In this document: positions 29,788-36,406 of the stretch, in pieces
Position numbering within the stretch: position 1 is the first letter of the stretch
Layout: every line of letters starts with the position of its first letter
From: a virus
Reading direction: 5' to 3' (one strand)
DNA: 36,406 bases
Virus record (IMG/VR): IMGVR_UViG_3300027852_000113
Location: 1-36,406 of that record
Program-made: the position numbers and the translations under genes
The notes under the pieces: model-generated
The model's database searches: none
What the model saw: the letters and a program-made list of their open reading frames with translations, nothing else
Told to the model about the DNA's origin: nothing

Positions 29788-31302
29788 TTAGGCGTAAGGG
29801 TCAAAATCATGCTCTGCATGGTTCGCCTCACTAAAGCTATCGTCCAACACCGGCATTGCAAAGGTAAGCGCTAAAGCATCTGCCCGGTTAGGAGAGGGGA
29901 TACCCCGGCGTTTCATGTCTTCCTTGCTCTCAAGCTGTATCTTGCCGTCAAGCTTAGGCACCGTCTCTGGACCCGTCAGATCCGTTCTCATCACATCATC
30001 AGGAGGAATTGCCCCACCACCCTTGAGCCAATCCCTCATGTCCTTCCACATCTCAGCACGCTTATTGACACAGCCCATGTCTGAGGACTTGCCAGCAAAC
30101 GAAATCAGATTCCAGCTACGTCCCATCGTCGTGCCCGCAGAGACAATGCCCGTGCCATAACCAAGATCAACATTGACGATTGACGCCTTATGTTCCGTCT
30201 CAAACCGCGCAATGATCTGCGCCATTTCAATGTCATTGTCATTCTTCTCATACTTGCCCAGCATCTCAGAATAGAGACCCTGGCGCTTATAAATCACAAA
30301 CTCATCATCACCTGTCCAGGCAGGATCAACACCGATCACAACCGGCGCGAAACTGTACTGAGGCTCTCTAAGGTGCTTCCCGAAGGCCGCATCTACATCC
30401 ACCTCAGCGATGAACTGTTTGGAACTAGCCGAGGGGAACTCACCCTTCACCCGTATCTTTACAAAGTCACTATCAATTCCATAGTCATCAATCCAGCCTT
30501 GCAAGCGGTCCTTATTCGTGATCGCAACATCACGGCTATCAACCCTTAAAGTTTTCCACCTGTGCCGGAACTTGCGGAAGCACTCTCTAAAACGCCCCGT
30601 GTTCCGCGTGGGATTGCCAAAGACGAACCACATGGGCTCGCCGTCGGTCGTTCCACCTTCTGCAACCTCATAGATCTTGTCAGGTACAGCCGAGGCCTCA
30701 TCAAAGATATAGAACGGCGTTGAATTAGCCGCGTGAAGCCCCGCGAAACTCTCTGAGTTCTCTTCCCGGCAGGTCTGAGCATCTACCCGCCACGTCTCTT
30801 TATGCTCTCTATGGGACAGGGACATAGAGCCCCGGCCCGAATTGTAATCAAACCAATGTCGCGTGATGGACATTCGCCACCACTTGCCAAGCTCTGCCCA
30901 TGTCTTTGTCTTGAGCTGATCACTCGTGTTTGCCGTCACAATGCCCTTGGCAAAAGGCCTCGTTGACATAATGAACATGATCAACCATGCACAGATCGTG
31001 CTCTTGCCAATCCCGTGGCCACTGGCGGCGGCCATCAATATGGGGTCAACAGCGGTAAAGCCATCAAACCCGCGTTCAGCTATCTGTTCCCCTAGATCAT
31101 CCAGAAACTTACAGGCCCATTCATCAGGGCCATATGTGCAATTAAACCGGCTGGCCCAGGGCTCTTTGAGTTCCACCATCTGTATGGATTTCTCAGTGTC
31201 CCAGGGAAAGGCATAGATCACAAACCCCAGTGGGTCTGCGTAATATTCAGCAATGTCTTGGGCCAACTCCAGGTCGGGGTTAGTCTTTCTTTTTGCTGAC
31301 AC
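29788..31302 (-). CDS. terL: Terminase large subunit
   Basis: 504 residues from a GTG at 31302. ATPase: Walker A-like SGHGIGKST (94-102), Walker B FYIFDE (D201, E202) and a coupling FGNPT motif near 228-232. Nuclease (RNase H fold): D326 in GVDPAW, D379 in NVDLGYG and D475 in NRADALAL. It drives DNA into the head and cuts it. The start lies inside the small terminase gene with a 23-base overlap. In T7 this gene is at the far end of the map, so the order here follows the BPP-1 type. Confidence 0.93.
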   Translation of the reverse strand: MSAKRKTNPDLELAQDIAEYYADPLGFVIYAFPWDTEKSIQMVELKEPWASRFNCTYGPDEWACKFLDDLGEQIAERGFDGFTAVDPILMAAASGHGIGKSTICAWLIMFIMSTRPFAKGIVTANTSDQLKTKTWAELGKWWRMSITRHWFDYNSGRGSMSLSHREHKETWRVDAQTCREENSESFAGLHAANSTPFYIFDEASAVPDKIYEVAEGGTTDGEPMWFVFGNPTRNTGRFRECFRKFRHRWKTLRVDSRDVAITNKDRLQGWIDDYGIDSDFVKIRVKGEFPSASSKQFIAEVDVDAAFGKHLREPQYSFAPVVIGVDPAWTGDDEFVIYKRQGLYSEMLGKYEKNDNDIEMAQIIARFETEHKASIVNVDLGYGTGIVSAGTTMGRSWNLISFAGKSSDMGCVNKRAEMWKDMRDWLKGGGAIPPDDVMRTDLTGPETVPKLDGKIQLESKEDMKRRGIPSPNRADALALTFAMPVLDDSFSEANHAEHDFDPYA

Positions 31303-31714
31303 GTGATCTTGCGCCTTGGAGCGCTGTTAGAACATCATCACCCAGCGTGTGTTCAACCCTTTCAACTCCCAGCCCATGCAGTTTGGCCTTACCCATTGAT
31401 GAACTAACCATAGGCCCTGCTTGCTTTTCTCCTCGGGCCAACTCTCTGGCTTCCTCAAGTTCTTTGGTCAGACTGTCCACTGTCACTTCATGACGTTTTC
31501 GGTGCCTAGATTGGAGTTGTTCTATCCTTTGCGCGACCTTGGCGTTTGCGAGCACCTTGTGAGCATTTACCCAGATTGTTGTGGGCTTGCAGTTTTCGCT
31601 CACGTCATAGACTGCGCGATAGGCTGCGGAGGCCTCACCTAATTCCACAAACTTCCTGGCAAAAGCCTCTTGTTTCTGCGTGATTTTGTGATCTTGAGCC
31701 TTAGTCCCAGTCAC
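31280..31714 (-). CDS. terS: Terminase small subunit
   Basis: 144 residues from a GTG whose first base is the last base of the upstream stop (TAGTG). An N-terminal DNA-binding region (ITQKQEAFARKFVELGEASAAYRAVY) is typical of the Terminase_2 family. It is followed by VNAHKVLANAKVAQRI, a coiled coil (about 68-96) and a basic end. It recognises the packaging site and regulates TerL, encoded directly after it. Confidence 0.88.
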   Translation of the reverse strand: MTGTKAQDHKITQKQEAFARKFVELGEASAAYRAVYDVSENCKPTTIWVNAHKVLANAKVAQRIEQLQSRHRKRHEVTVDSLTKELEEARELARGEKQAGPMVSSSMGKAKLHGLGVERVEHTLGDDVLTALQGARSRVSKKKD

Positions 31715-32052
31715 TACGGTGCAACCGTTGCCCGAACGGATACACTGCGCGAGATATTCTCTCTATCTGCATCCTTAGTAGGCGGAGGAACACGCACGGT
31801 CATTTCCACAATGGCAGATTGAGCGGTGAAATTGCCCGTATTGAGGGAATCCTCGCCTTCACGCCATTCAATAGCTGCCTCTCCCCAAATGCGGAGGAAC
31901 CGCGTATCCGAGTGAAGGATCACAACCTCCGCCAGCGCAGTTACATCAACCTTTGTGGCAGGCGCAAGCGGTTGTGACGGATAACCGGGCAGAATATTGC
32001 CTGCACCGTCTACCCCCATAGCGTCATATTGGGTTATGTGGACAACTGCCAT
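31714..32052 (-). CDS. Hypothetical protein before terminase
   Basis: 112 residues, beta-rich, starting VVHITQYDAMGVDGAGNILP and ending NISRSVSVRATVAP. No family is recognised. The composition suggests a small structural or virion-associated protein. A very good AAAGGAGG precedes the ATG. The stop is coupled to TerS (TAGTG). Confidence 0.65.
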   Translation of the reverse strand: MAVVHITQYDAMGVDGAGNILPGYPSQPLAPATKVDVTALAEVVILHSDTRFLRIWGEAAIEWREGEDSLNTGNFTAQSAIVEMTVRVPPPTKDADRENISRSVSVRATVAP

Positions 32053-32084
32053 TTACCGGCCTCCTTTGGAAATAGAATGAATGC

Positions 32085-33293
32085 TCACCAGCTCAACACC
32101 CCGTTGGCCGACGTTATCTGTTCAAGCAGCCCACCAGAATGACGAAACGGCGTACCGTTGTTGGAATGCATCAAAAGAGTCCGTTCAAGTGCCGTCGGCA
32201 TCTGTCCGGCTTTATTGGCCGTCACGGCGGTAGCCCCGTCAATAGACAGAGAAATGTCCCCGGTCAGCCGATTGGCGTAGACGATGGCGGTGTGTTGTCC
32301 GCCATCATCGGAGCCCGAGCCAACATCAACGCCGCCGCGCCACACGGTATCTTGGACGCCCAAATACAAAATATTGTCCGTGCCATAAAACAACGCGATA
32401 CGGTTATTGTCATTCACGCTGTGATCTGCCTCACGTTGAAGCGTCCACAGCATCCGCTCGGTGGCGGTCCCATCTGGAACGGCGTTCCACGTTATAGCGG
32501 CTGTCACCTCGTCGCCGTTGGTCGCTCCCAGAAATGGGAGGGAGCCCGCCCCCTGCACAAGCGTTGGCGCGGCGGCTGCGCGTGTGACAGGAGCGGTTGT
32601 TGTCTCTATCCAAGAGGTTGCACGAGCACCGACTTCCGCCTGGCCCCTTGCCACATAGACATCCACATCTGATGTAAGCGTCTGCTTGAGATAGACAACC
32701 GGATAAATGGCACCGGCTCCTGCGTGGGTTTTCGTCACCGACAGACGCACTAGGGTTCCAACAAACTTAGCAGAATTTGCGGCGGTAATCTCTACCTGAG
32801 GGCTCGCGTCAGAGCCCGTCCAGTAGTAACTCAGTGCCTCACTTCCCGTGAGTTCACGACTAAGCCCAACGTAAAGGCTGTAGGTGGTCTCTATGGCGGT
32901 GAATGCTGCGGTGTGTCCATCCTGCGCTATGCGAGTGCCGAAAAAACCAAGGTCGCCACTAGGCGTGAAAGTCGCCCTGGTGCAGGACACCCCATCAAAA
33001 ACAGTTTGGGTGGCGACACTCGGCGGTGTTGTTCCACTTCCACCGACATGTTGGTCGCACTGGGACTGTTTTAGTAGGTTTGTTGCTTCCCCCTCAACCA
33101 GTAATCCCGAGCTTGTGGGTTGCCCCGTCGGAACGTCATCAACAAGACTTGGTGCTGACGGATAAACAGTGCCACCCGCGTAATAAAGAACGCTGGTGAA
33201 GTCCGCTATGTTTTGAGCGCCTGGGCGCAAGGCGAGAGCGCGTTGAAGTTGTGTTGACCCACCGCCCATTCCCAAGACTAGCCCTTGTCTCAA
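32085..33293 (-). CDS. LamG/concanavalin-like phage surface protein
   Basis: 402 residues from a TTG start preceded by AAGGAA. The N-terminal part (SSGLLVEGEATNLLKQSQCD) is the common opening of phage proteins with two jelly-roll carbohydrate-binding-like domains (about 75-220 and 225-400). The last part (GGQHTAIVYANRLTGDISLSIDG) fits a LamG domain. It is probably a head or tail surface protein that binds glycans. It heads the late transcript, ahead of terminase. Confidence 0.65.
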   Translation of the reverse strand: MRQGLVLGMGGGSTQLQRALALRPGAQNIADFTSVLYYAGGTVYPSAPSLVDDVPTGQPTSSGLLVEGEATNLLKQSQCDQHVGGSGTTPPSVATQTVFDGVSCTRATFTPSGDLGFFGTRIAQDGHTAAFTAIETTYSLYVGLSRELTGSEALSYYWTGSDASPQVEITAANSAKFVGTLVRLSVTKTHAGAGAIYPVVYLKQTLTSDVDVYVARGQAEVGARATSWIETTTAPVTRAAAAPTLVQGAGSLPFLGATNGDEVTAAITWNAVPDGTATERMLWTLQREADHSVNDNNRIALFYGTDNILYLGVQDTVWRGGVDVGSGSDDGGQHTAIVYANRLTGDISLSIDGATAVTANKAGQMPTALERTLLMHSNNGTPFRHSGGLLEQITSANGVLSW

Positions 33294-33370
33294 ATTAGTT
33301 TCCTTTCAAAGAGCCCTGCTCACCGCATCCCCCAGGGTGCGGGAGCAAAGGCCACGCAGTGCCGTCGCTT

Positions 33371-33490
33371 ATGGCAGAGTGGAAACACTGCGCTACCCAA
33401 CCAAGATGCGAGGATGCTGACTGGTCGGGATTTCACAATATAATCGACATCCACCCAGACGATTTCGTCCCTTTTGGCGAAAGTGTTTAA
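33371..33490 (+). CDS. Possible small protein at the accessory border
   Basis: 39 residues with a protein-like composition (AEWKHCATQPRCEDADW, then IIDIHPDDFVPFGESV) but no clear ribosome site. It lies between the late operon start and the first accessory gene. It may be real or a remnant. Confidence 0.25.
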   Translation: MAEWKHCATQPRCEDADWSGFHNIIDIHPDDFVPFGESV

Positions 33491-33506
33491 TATCTGGGTA
33501 CAGATT

Positions 33507-33896
33507 ATGTCCCGATGTCGGGACTCGGCTCGCCCGCGAGGCCTGAACTTGAGTTATCCAAATGCGGAGATAATCGAGCCAGCACGCCAGCAACTATTGA
33601 ACCTACCCGCAATCGAACTAGCCCTTAATGAAATTGGAGCAGATCAGGTCGTCAACCGGACTACCCTTCAGTGCCTTTTGCTAAATTTAGTTGCGGCGAG
33701 AGGTCCCGAGCTACTCGAAGATATGAAGCAGCAAGTTCTGGGCGCAATTGGTAACACCGAGCAGTCAGCCGAAGACCCTCAAGGCGGCGAACGGCGAAAA
33801 CAGCTAACAATGATGAGAGCAGAAAGCATGTTTCTTGAGATTGAGCAGGCGGCGGGGTTATCCTCAGAAGGTCGCGACCCATCGGGAGCAAACTAG
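33507..33896 (+). CDS. Hypothetical helical protein
   Basis: 129 residues from the ATG at 33507; a TTG further upstream (33474) is less likely. Largely helical (ARQQLLNLPAIELALNEIG then LLLNLVAARGPELLEDMKQQ), with a charged end. No family is recognised. The inverted repeat GTCCCGA-TG-TCGGGAC covers its first codons and could be an operator or merely coding sequence. Ribosome site weak, so the start is uncertain. Confidence 0.45.
   Translation: MSRCRDSARPRGLNLSYPNAEIIEPARQQLLNLPAIELALNEIGADQVVNRTTLQCLLLNLVAARGPELLEDMKQQVLGAIGNTEQSAEDPQGGERRKQLTMMRAESMFLEIEQAAGLSSEGRDPSGAN
33509..33524. promoter_or_regulatory. Perfect inverted repeat GTCCCGA-N2-TCGGGAC
   Basis: A 7-bp perfect palindrome with a 2-base spacer, at the very start of the 33507 ORF. 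The size and symmetry suit a dimeric repressor site. There is no regulator gene next to it in the window, so this is a suggestion only. Confidence 0.3.
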
Positions 33897-33930
33897 TTTT
33901 CATTGTTGTGCTTCCTTTTGGCCAGTCTGC

Positions 33931-34071
33931 TCAATCTGCGGGCTTCTCCTTCTTCTTGTTGGCATCTGAATCCGACCCCTCCCCCTCTTTTGGTTGAGGC
34001 GGAGTCTTCAGCATGCGGCGGAGTATCTCGTCGCCTTCTTCTTCATCTGTTTTTTTATCGGTGCCTGGCAT
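33931..34071 (-). CDS. Small charged protein, divergent from the HEPN-like gene
   Basis: 46 residues, very charged (GTDKKTDEEEGDEILRRMLKTP, then a Lys/Glu-rich end). The EILRRMLxTPPQP pattern is common in small alphaproteobacterial proteins of unknown role. Its ATG lies in the palindrome GCATGC that also contains the ATG of the + strand HEPN-like gene, so the two start codons overlap head to head. No strong ribosome site is seen. Confidence 0.5.
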   Translation of the reverse strand: MPGTDKKTDEEEGDEILRRMLKTPPQPKEGEGSDSDANKKKEKPAD

Positions 34072-34621
34072 GCCTGACGAACCCATCGTTGAAATATTCA
34101 AGAAACTAAACGCCTCTCCGCTGCGGAAGCATGCAACGGAGGTTGGTATGATAAGCGTTCTTTGGACCCGGCTTGAACTTTATCTGGATGTTTTGCTGCT
34201 TCCACTACTGAACGCCGACGAACATACCGCAAGCGTCCTCATAACTGGTATGGGGTTGCGGGAAAAGATCCGCACAATTGAGCTTCTTGGGTTCAAAAAG
34301 TCACCCTCAGACGATTGGTTTGAACGACTAAGCAAGTGCTTAAAAACCATCAACGAGAAGCTTCGACCATTGAGAAATCGCTATATCCACGACTATTGGC
34401 TTTCGTCTTCCGAAAGCATAGTTCGGCTACAGCACAATACTAAGTTAGTGCGCCCACAATCCCGGCAGTTTGCAATTCAGTATCACGAGGCGAAAGAAAC
34501 TAAGATCGGTGAACTCATGGCCTTCCAGGTACAAATACTCTTTGAAATCAGCAACCTCGTAGGCTTGATCGGTGATCTTTACGCAAGCGACGTTCCAACT
34601 CCATCATACGATACAGACTAG
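34070..34621 (+). CDS. HEPN-like helical protein, possible RNase/defence protein
   Basis: 183 residues, all-helical. The motif R102-N-R-Y-I-H107 in PLRNRYIHDYW fits the R-x4-6-H active site of HEPN RNases, with a preceding helix (DDWFERLSKCLKTINEKLRP) as in that fold. The front part (LRKHATEVGMISVLWTRLELYLDVLLLPLL) is typical of a family of unknown function with this motif. No nucleotidyltransferase partner is next to it. The start is uncertain: the ATG at 34070 lacks a ribosome site and overlaps a divergent ATG; an in-frame ATG at 34013 exists. The 3' end overlaps an antisense gene by 74 bases. Confidence 0.6.
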   Translation: MPDEPIVEIFKKLNASPLRKHATEVGMISVLWTRLELYLDVLLLPLLNADEHTASVLITGMGLREKIRTIELLGFKKSPSDDWFERLSKCLKTINEKLRPLRNRYIHDYWLSSSESIVRLQHNTKLVRPQSRQFAIQYHEAKETKIGELMAFQVQILFEISNLVGLIGDLYASDVPTPSYDTD

Positions 34622-34745
34622 CGACAAAATCAAACCCATTGTCGTGCTCAGGATCATATGCATTAAGCAAAATGAGACCAGCCTCAACCATCTCAGGCGT
34701 GACCTCAATCTCAGCAGTTTCCTCGGTTTTCTCTGAATTGCTCAT
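34548..34745 (-). CDS. Small hypothetical protein (TPEMVEAG type)
   Basis: 65 residues. VTPEMVEAGLILLNAYDPEH followed by FVASLYRMM is a pattern common to small proteins of alphaproteobacteria and their phages; function unknown. It is convergent with the HEPN-like gene, and the ends overlap by 74 bases, so the transcripts would be antisense to each other. Confidence 0.55.
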   Translation of the reverse strand: MSNSEKTEETAEIEVTPEMVEAGLILLNAYDPEHDNGFDFVASLYRMMELERRLRKDHRSSLRGC

Positions 34746-34846
34746 TTCGGTACGTCACGTATATCGGGACTTGTATACTTTGCAAACCCACTATGAATCC
34801 CCACCTGACCCCGTATAGTGAAACTTAGGATTCAGATGGAGGTGAA

Positions 34847-35083
34847 ATGTTCGGTCACGGAAAATGCCCAAAGTGTGAAGCACCCATAAGCCACTTAGAA
34901 ATCGACAGCATCACTTGGGGCGATAAGTTGAATGGTCCAATCTTTCGAGCGATCAGTGGGTGTTGCCCAAAATGTAAAACCGTAGTTGGAGCCGCAATCG
35001 ACCCAACTTCGCAGAAAAACGATATCGTTTCTGAGGTGCTCGCCGGATTAGGCGTGGCTCCGAAAAAGAGTGGACGGCGTTAG
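34847..35083 (+). CDS. Small zinc-ribbon-like protein
   Basis: 78 residues. Two knuckles, CPKC at 7-10 and CPKC at about 40-43, would bind one zinc. The rest is a short alpha/beta part with a basic KKSGRR tail. GGAGGTG seven bases before the ATG supports the start. No partner is obvious. Confidence 0.65.
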   Translation: MFGHGKCPKCEAPISHLEIDSITWGDKLNGPIFRAISGCCPKCKTVVGAAIDPTSQKNDIVSEVLAGLGVAPKKSGRR

Positions 35084-35120
35084 GATTGTTGGCATCGATA
35101 TTCAGCATTCTCATGGAATC

Positions 35121-35144
35121 AAAAAACCCGCCTATTTGGCGGGC
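35121..35144 (-). terminator. Terminator of the toxin-antitoxin operon
   Basis: On the - strand CCCGCC and GGCGGG pair around AAATA and are followed by TTTTTT. The stop codon TAG of the last small gene lies in the hairpin, so translation ends inside the terminator. Confidence 0.8.
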
Positions 35145-35302
35145 TCCTCTTTCTTGGGTTTCTGTTCTGCTATCCGCTTTAGCCTCTCTTCAAAGGCTTC
35201 TTCGGACTCATCGGCTTCAACTTCCTTGGCCGCATTCCTGAAACGCACTGCTTGATCAGGCTCGACCGGCACGGCGGATTTTGGGGGCTTTGATTTCGAC
35301 AT
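35132..35302 (-). CDS. Third small gene of the Panacea operon
   Basis: 56 residues, helical and charged: a Lys/Pro-rich start, then AVRFRNAAKEVEADESEEAFEERLKRI and a Lys/Glu tail. Similar small proteins (R-F-x-x-A-K-E-x-E-A-D-E) are common in alphaproteobacteria. It begins inside the toxin gene (47-base overlap) and ends in the operon terminator, so it is the last gene of the operon. Its function is unknown; a chaperone or second antitoxin is possible. Confidence 0.65.
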   Translation of the reverse strand: MSKSKPPKSAVPVEPDQAVRFRNAAKEVEADESEEAFEERLKRIAEQKPKKEEPAK

Positions 35303-35546
35303 CTTCAATCACAATCTGAGTTTGGTCGTAAGTATACAGGACATCAACGTCAGGCTGTCCAATTGAGGCAGCGCCATCATAGTGGAACGCACGGGTCGTG
35401 CCAGATTCCGTAGCGGGTGCGCCAAGCCTCGGGTCGCGAGCCAACGCCCAAGTTATGGCATCCCACGCCATAGCAAATCCCGACCATTTTTCATTGGCCG
35501 CATCCACTTTTTGCTGGACGATTAGTTGTTCTGTGATCCCCCGCAC
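35256..35546 (-). CDS. RelE/ParE-like toxin candidate
   Basis: 96 residues from the GTG at 35546, which shares its G with the antitoxin stop (TAGTG); an ATG at 35585 is an alternative giving 109. The pattern AITWALARDPRLG, GTTRAFHYDGAASIGQP, then VDVLYTYDQTQIVIEDVEI follows the helix-sheet order and final beta strand of RelE/ParE-fold toxins. Direct coupling to a Panacea antitoxin supports this. Whether it acts as a ribosome-dependent RNase or a gyrase inhibitor cannot be told. Confidence 0.6.
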   Translation of the reverse strand: MRGITEQLIVQQKVDAANEKWSGFAMAWDAITWALARDPRLGAPATESGTTRAFHYDGAASIGQPDVDVLYTYDQTQIVIEDVEIKAPKIRRAGRA

Positions 35547-36091
35547 TAGTTCAAGCCAAGCTCCTTTGCTCGGCGGCGAGCCCATTCTTCCTCTTCACCT
35601 TCCGGGTCTCTAATTCTAGAAACGAGCAATGCTGAAAAGGGTAACTCTTCCCCCATACGAGCCATCTCCCAGGCTTCATCGTGGGTATCTTCGCTTATTG
35701 ACGCCGCTGTGTGGTTCTCAGCAATGTTGGTGATCCAATAGTCAACCGTCTGCAACTCACCTTCAGAAAAGCCACTTACATCCGGCTGTGTAAGGGCCTC
35801 AAAGGACTTCTGCTCGCGATTGTAGTTTCTGACGGTGCCAACCGTTATAGCGCCCTGGTCCACTAGGCGTTGCCGGATTGGCATTATCTGATGCGGGACG
35901 GGTCCATACTTTTCCCGCACATACTTGCCACCAGTGATTGACTTGCCAGTGGTGGTAAACATGCGCGCGTCTGCATACCACAAAACCTTGTTCAGCTTTG
36001 TAGCTCCAAAGCCCGGCTTTCTACCAGCCTTCCAGATAATGTAGTGAACCAGACGCTCTGCGCGACGTGGATCATATTCTCTATCGACCAT
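35546..36091 (-). CDS. Panacea-domain (DUF4065, SocA-like) antitoxin
   Basis: 181 residues. The signature ATKLNKVLWYADARMFTTTGKSITGGKYVREKYGPVPHQI spans about 30-70 and is diagnostic of the Panacea domain. This domain is found in Caulobacter SocA and in many antitoxins that neutralise unrelated toxins. The C-terminal part has HDEAWEMARMGEELPF and an acidic/basic end. It is the first gene of a three-gene operon, with GGAAAG before the ATG. Confidence 0.85.
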   Translation of the reverse strand: MVDREYDPRRAERLVHYIIWKAGRKPGFGATKLNKVLWYADARMFTTTGKSITGGKYVREKYGPVPHQIMPIRQRLVDQGAITVGTVRNYNREQKSFEALTQPDVSGFSEGELQTVDYWITNIAENHTAASISEDTHDEAWEMARMGEELPFSALLVSRIRDPEGEEEEWARRRAKELGLN

Positions 36092-36148
36092 TCTCGGCGC
36101 TTTCCAACTAACTAGTCACTCCGAACCATTTCGGGGCCCAGCCGCTCT

Positions 36149-36279
36149 TCACGCGCTTTCGCGATAATACAGTCTCTTACCAGAAATATTACTTAAGGCT
36201 TTATGTGCACGAGATATATCGCTGCACCCTTGATTCTCGCGGTTATTGTACCGGAAATCAAATTCGGCCAAATACCGCG
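36149..36279 (-). pseudogene. C-terminal remnant of an IS1595-type transposase
   Basis: The - strand frame reads RYLAEFDFRYNNRENQG, then SRAHKALSNISGKRLYYRESA and a TGA at 36151-36149. This is the standard C-terminal end of ISXO2/IS1595-type transposases. Before it the frame no longer shows transposase motifs (no DDE residues up to the window edge), so only about 43 residues are intact. In the remaining 36280-36406 I see no gene. Confidence 0.6.
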
Positions 36280-36406
36280 CTACCGGCGACCGGGGTCTCG
36301 TTGAGTATCTGGCGGGCCGGGCGCTTATTATCCGGCTCTGGCATTTTTCGATATTTAGCCAAACAGTTGAGAAGCTCTCGCCTCCTGTTTGGAGCGTTTA
36401 GGGGCC

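Noticed and set aside
32139-32672. 177-residue + strand ORF opposite the LamG-like gene
   Set aside because: Antisense shadow; the - strand gene has a good ribosome site, operon context and a recognisable fold.
1-36406. CRISPR array or retron/DGR
   Set aside because: No regularly spaced direct repeats with unique spacers, no reverse transcriptase motif (YxDD) and no template/variable repeat pair near the tail fibre, despite the BPP-1-like head module.

Overview
The window is mostly a temperate podovirus genome, as prophage or free phage, of a probable alphaproteobacterial host. The host call is an inference from the style of the Panacea toxin-antitoxin operon, the small KGG protein and the IS1-type transposase; nothing in the window proves the taxon. 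The head genes resemble Bordetella BPP-1-type podoviruses (TerS, TerL, head-tail connector portal, Bbp19-like protein, scaffold, Bbp17-like capsid, Bbp16-like cement). The tail and ejection genes are T7-like (tail tubular A and B, internal proteins in gp13-gp14-gp15-gp16 order, tail fibre with a T7-type N-terminus). There is no phage RNA polymerase, and there is a tyrosine integrase, so this is not a classical lytic T7 relative.

Layout. (1) 1-5200, + strand: end of the early module, with an SSB-like C-terminal tail at the left edge and a second SSB-tail remnant, a membrane SPFH/prohibitin protein, NinB, an HNH endonuclease, a frameshifted small gene, several small unknown proteins, a 57-residue protein and the integrase. 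(2) 5150-5402: repeated CGCCCTCACCCT motifs that look like integrase arm sites, then a hairpin terminator. (3) 5405-7792: a 2.4-kb insertion element with 22-bp perfect inverted repeats. It carries a KGG-type small protein, a tRNA-like gene with its own hairpin, an IS1-family transposase, a structured intergenic segment and an Abi_2/HEPN gene. (4) 7858-33293, - strand: the late region, read from high to low coordinates. It runs lectin-like protein, terminase, papain-like protein, portal, scaffold, capsid, cement, tail tubes, internal virion proteins, tail fibre, a 2OG-Fe(II) dioxygenase, lysis genes (GH24 endolysin, membrane proteins, Rz/Rz1) and a last structural-like protein. (5) 33.3-36.4 kb: accessory genes on both strands, including a HEPN-like protein, a zinc ribbon protein, a Panacea antitoxin with a RelE-like toxin and a third small gene, and the C-terminal remnant of an IS1595-type transposase.

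How it fits together. Early + strand and late - strand transcription converge on the integrase/attachment region, which has been invaded by the insertion element. Late genes are densely overlapping (ATGA, TAATG and TAGTG junctions), with hairpin terminators only at module borders: head/tail, before the tail fibre, before the endolysin, and between TerL and the papain-like protein. The integrase and a probable attP lie between early and lysis genes rather than at a prophage end. This suggests a circular or free form, a tandem lysogen, or an integration site elsewhere.

The most notable element is the transposon pairing a two-motif HEPN Abi protein with a degenerate tRNA-like gene (anticodon ACU) and a strong hairpin directly upstream of the abi start. 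It could be a mobile RNA-regulated defence unit. That reading is a hypothesis.
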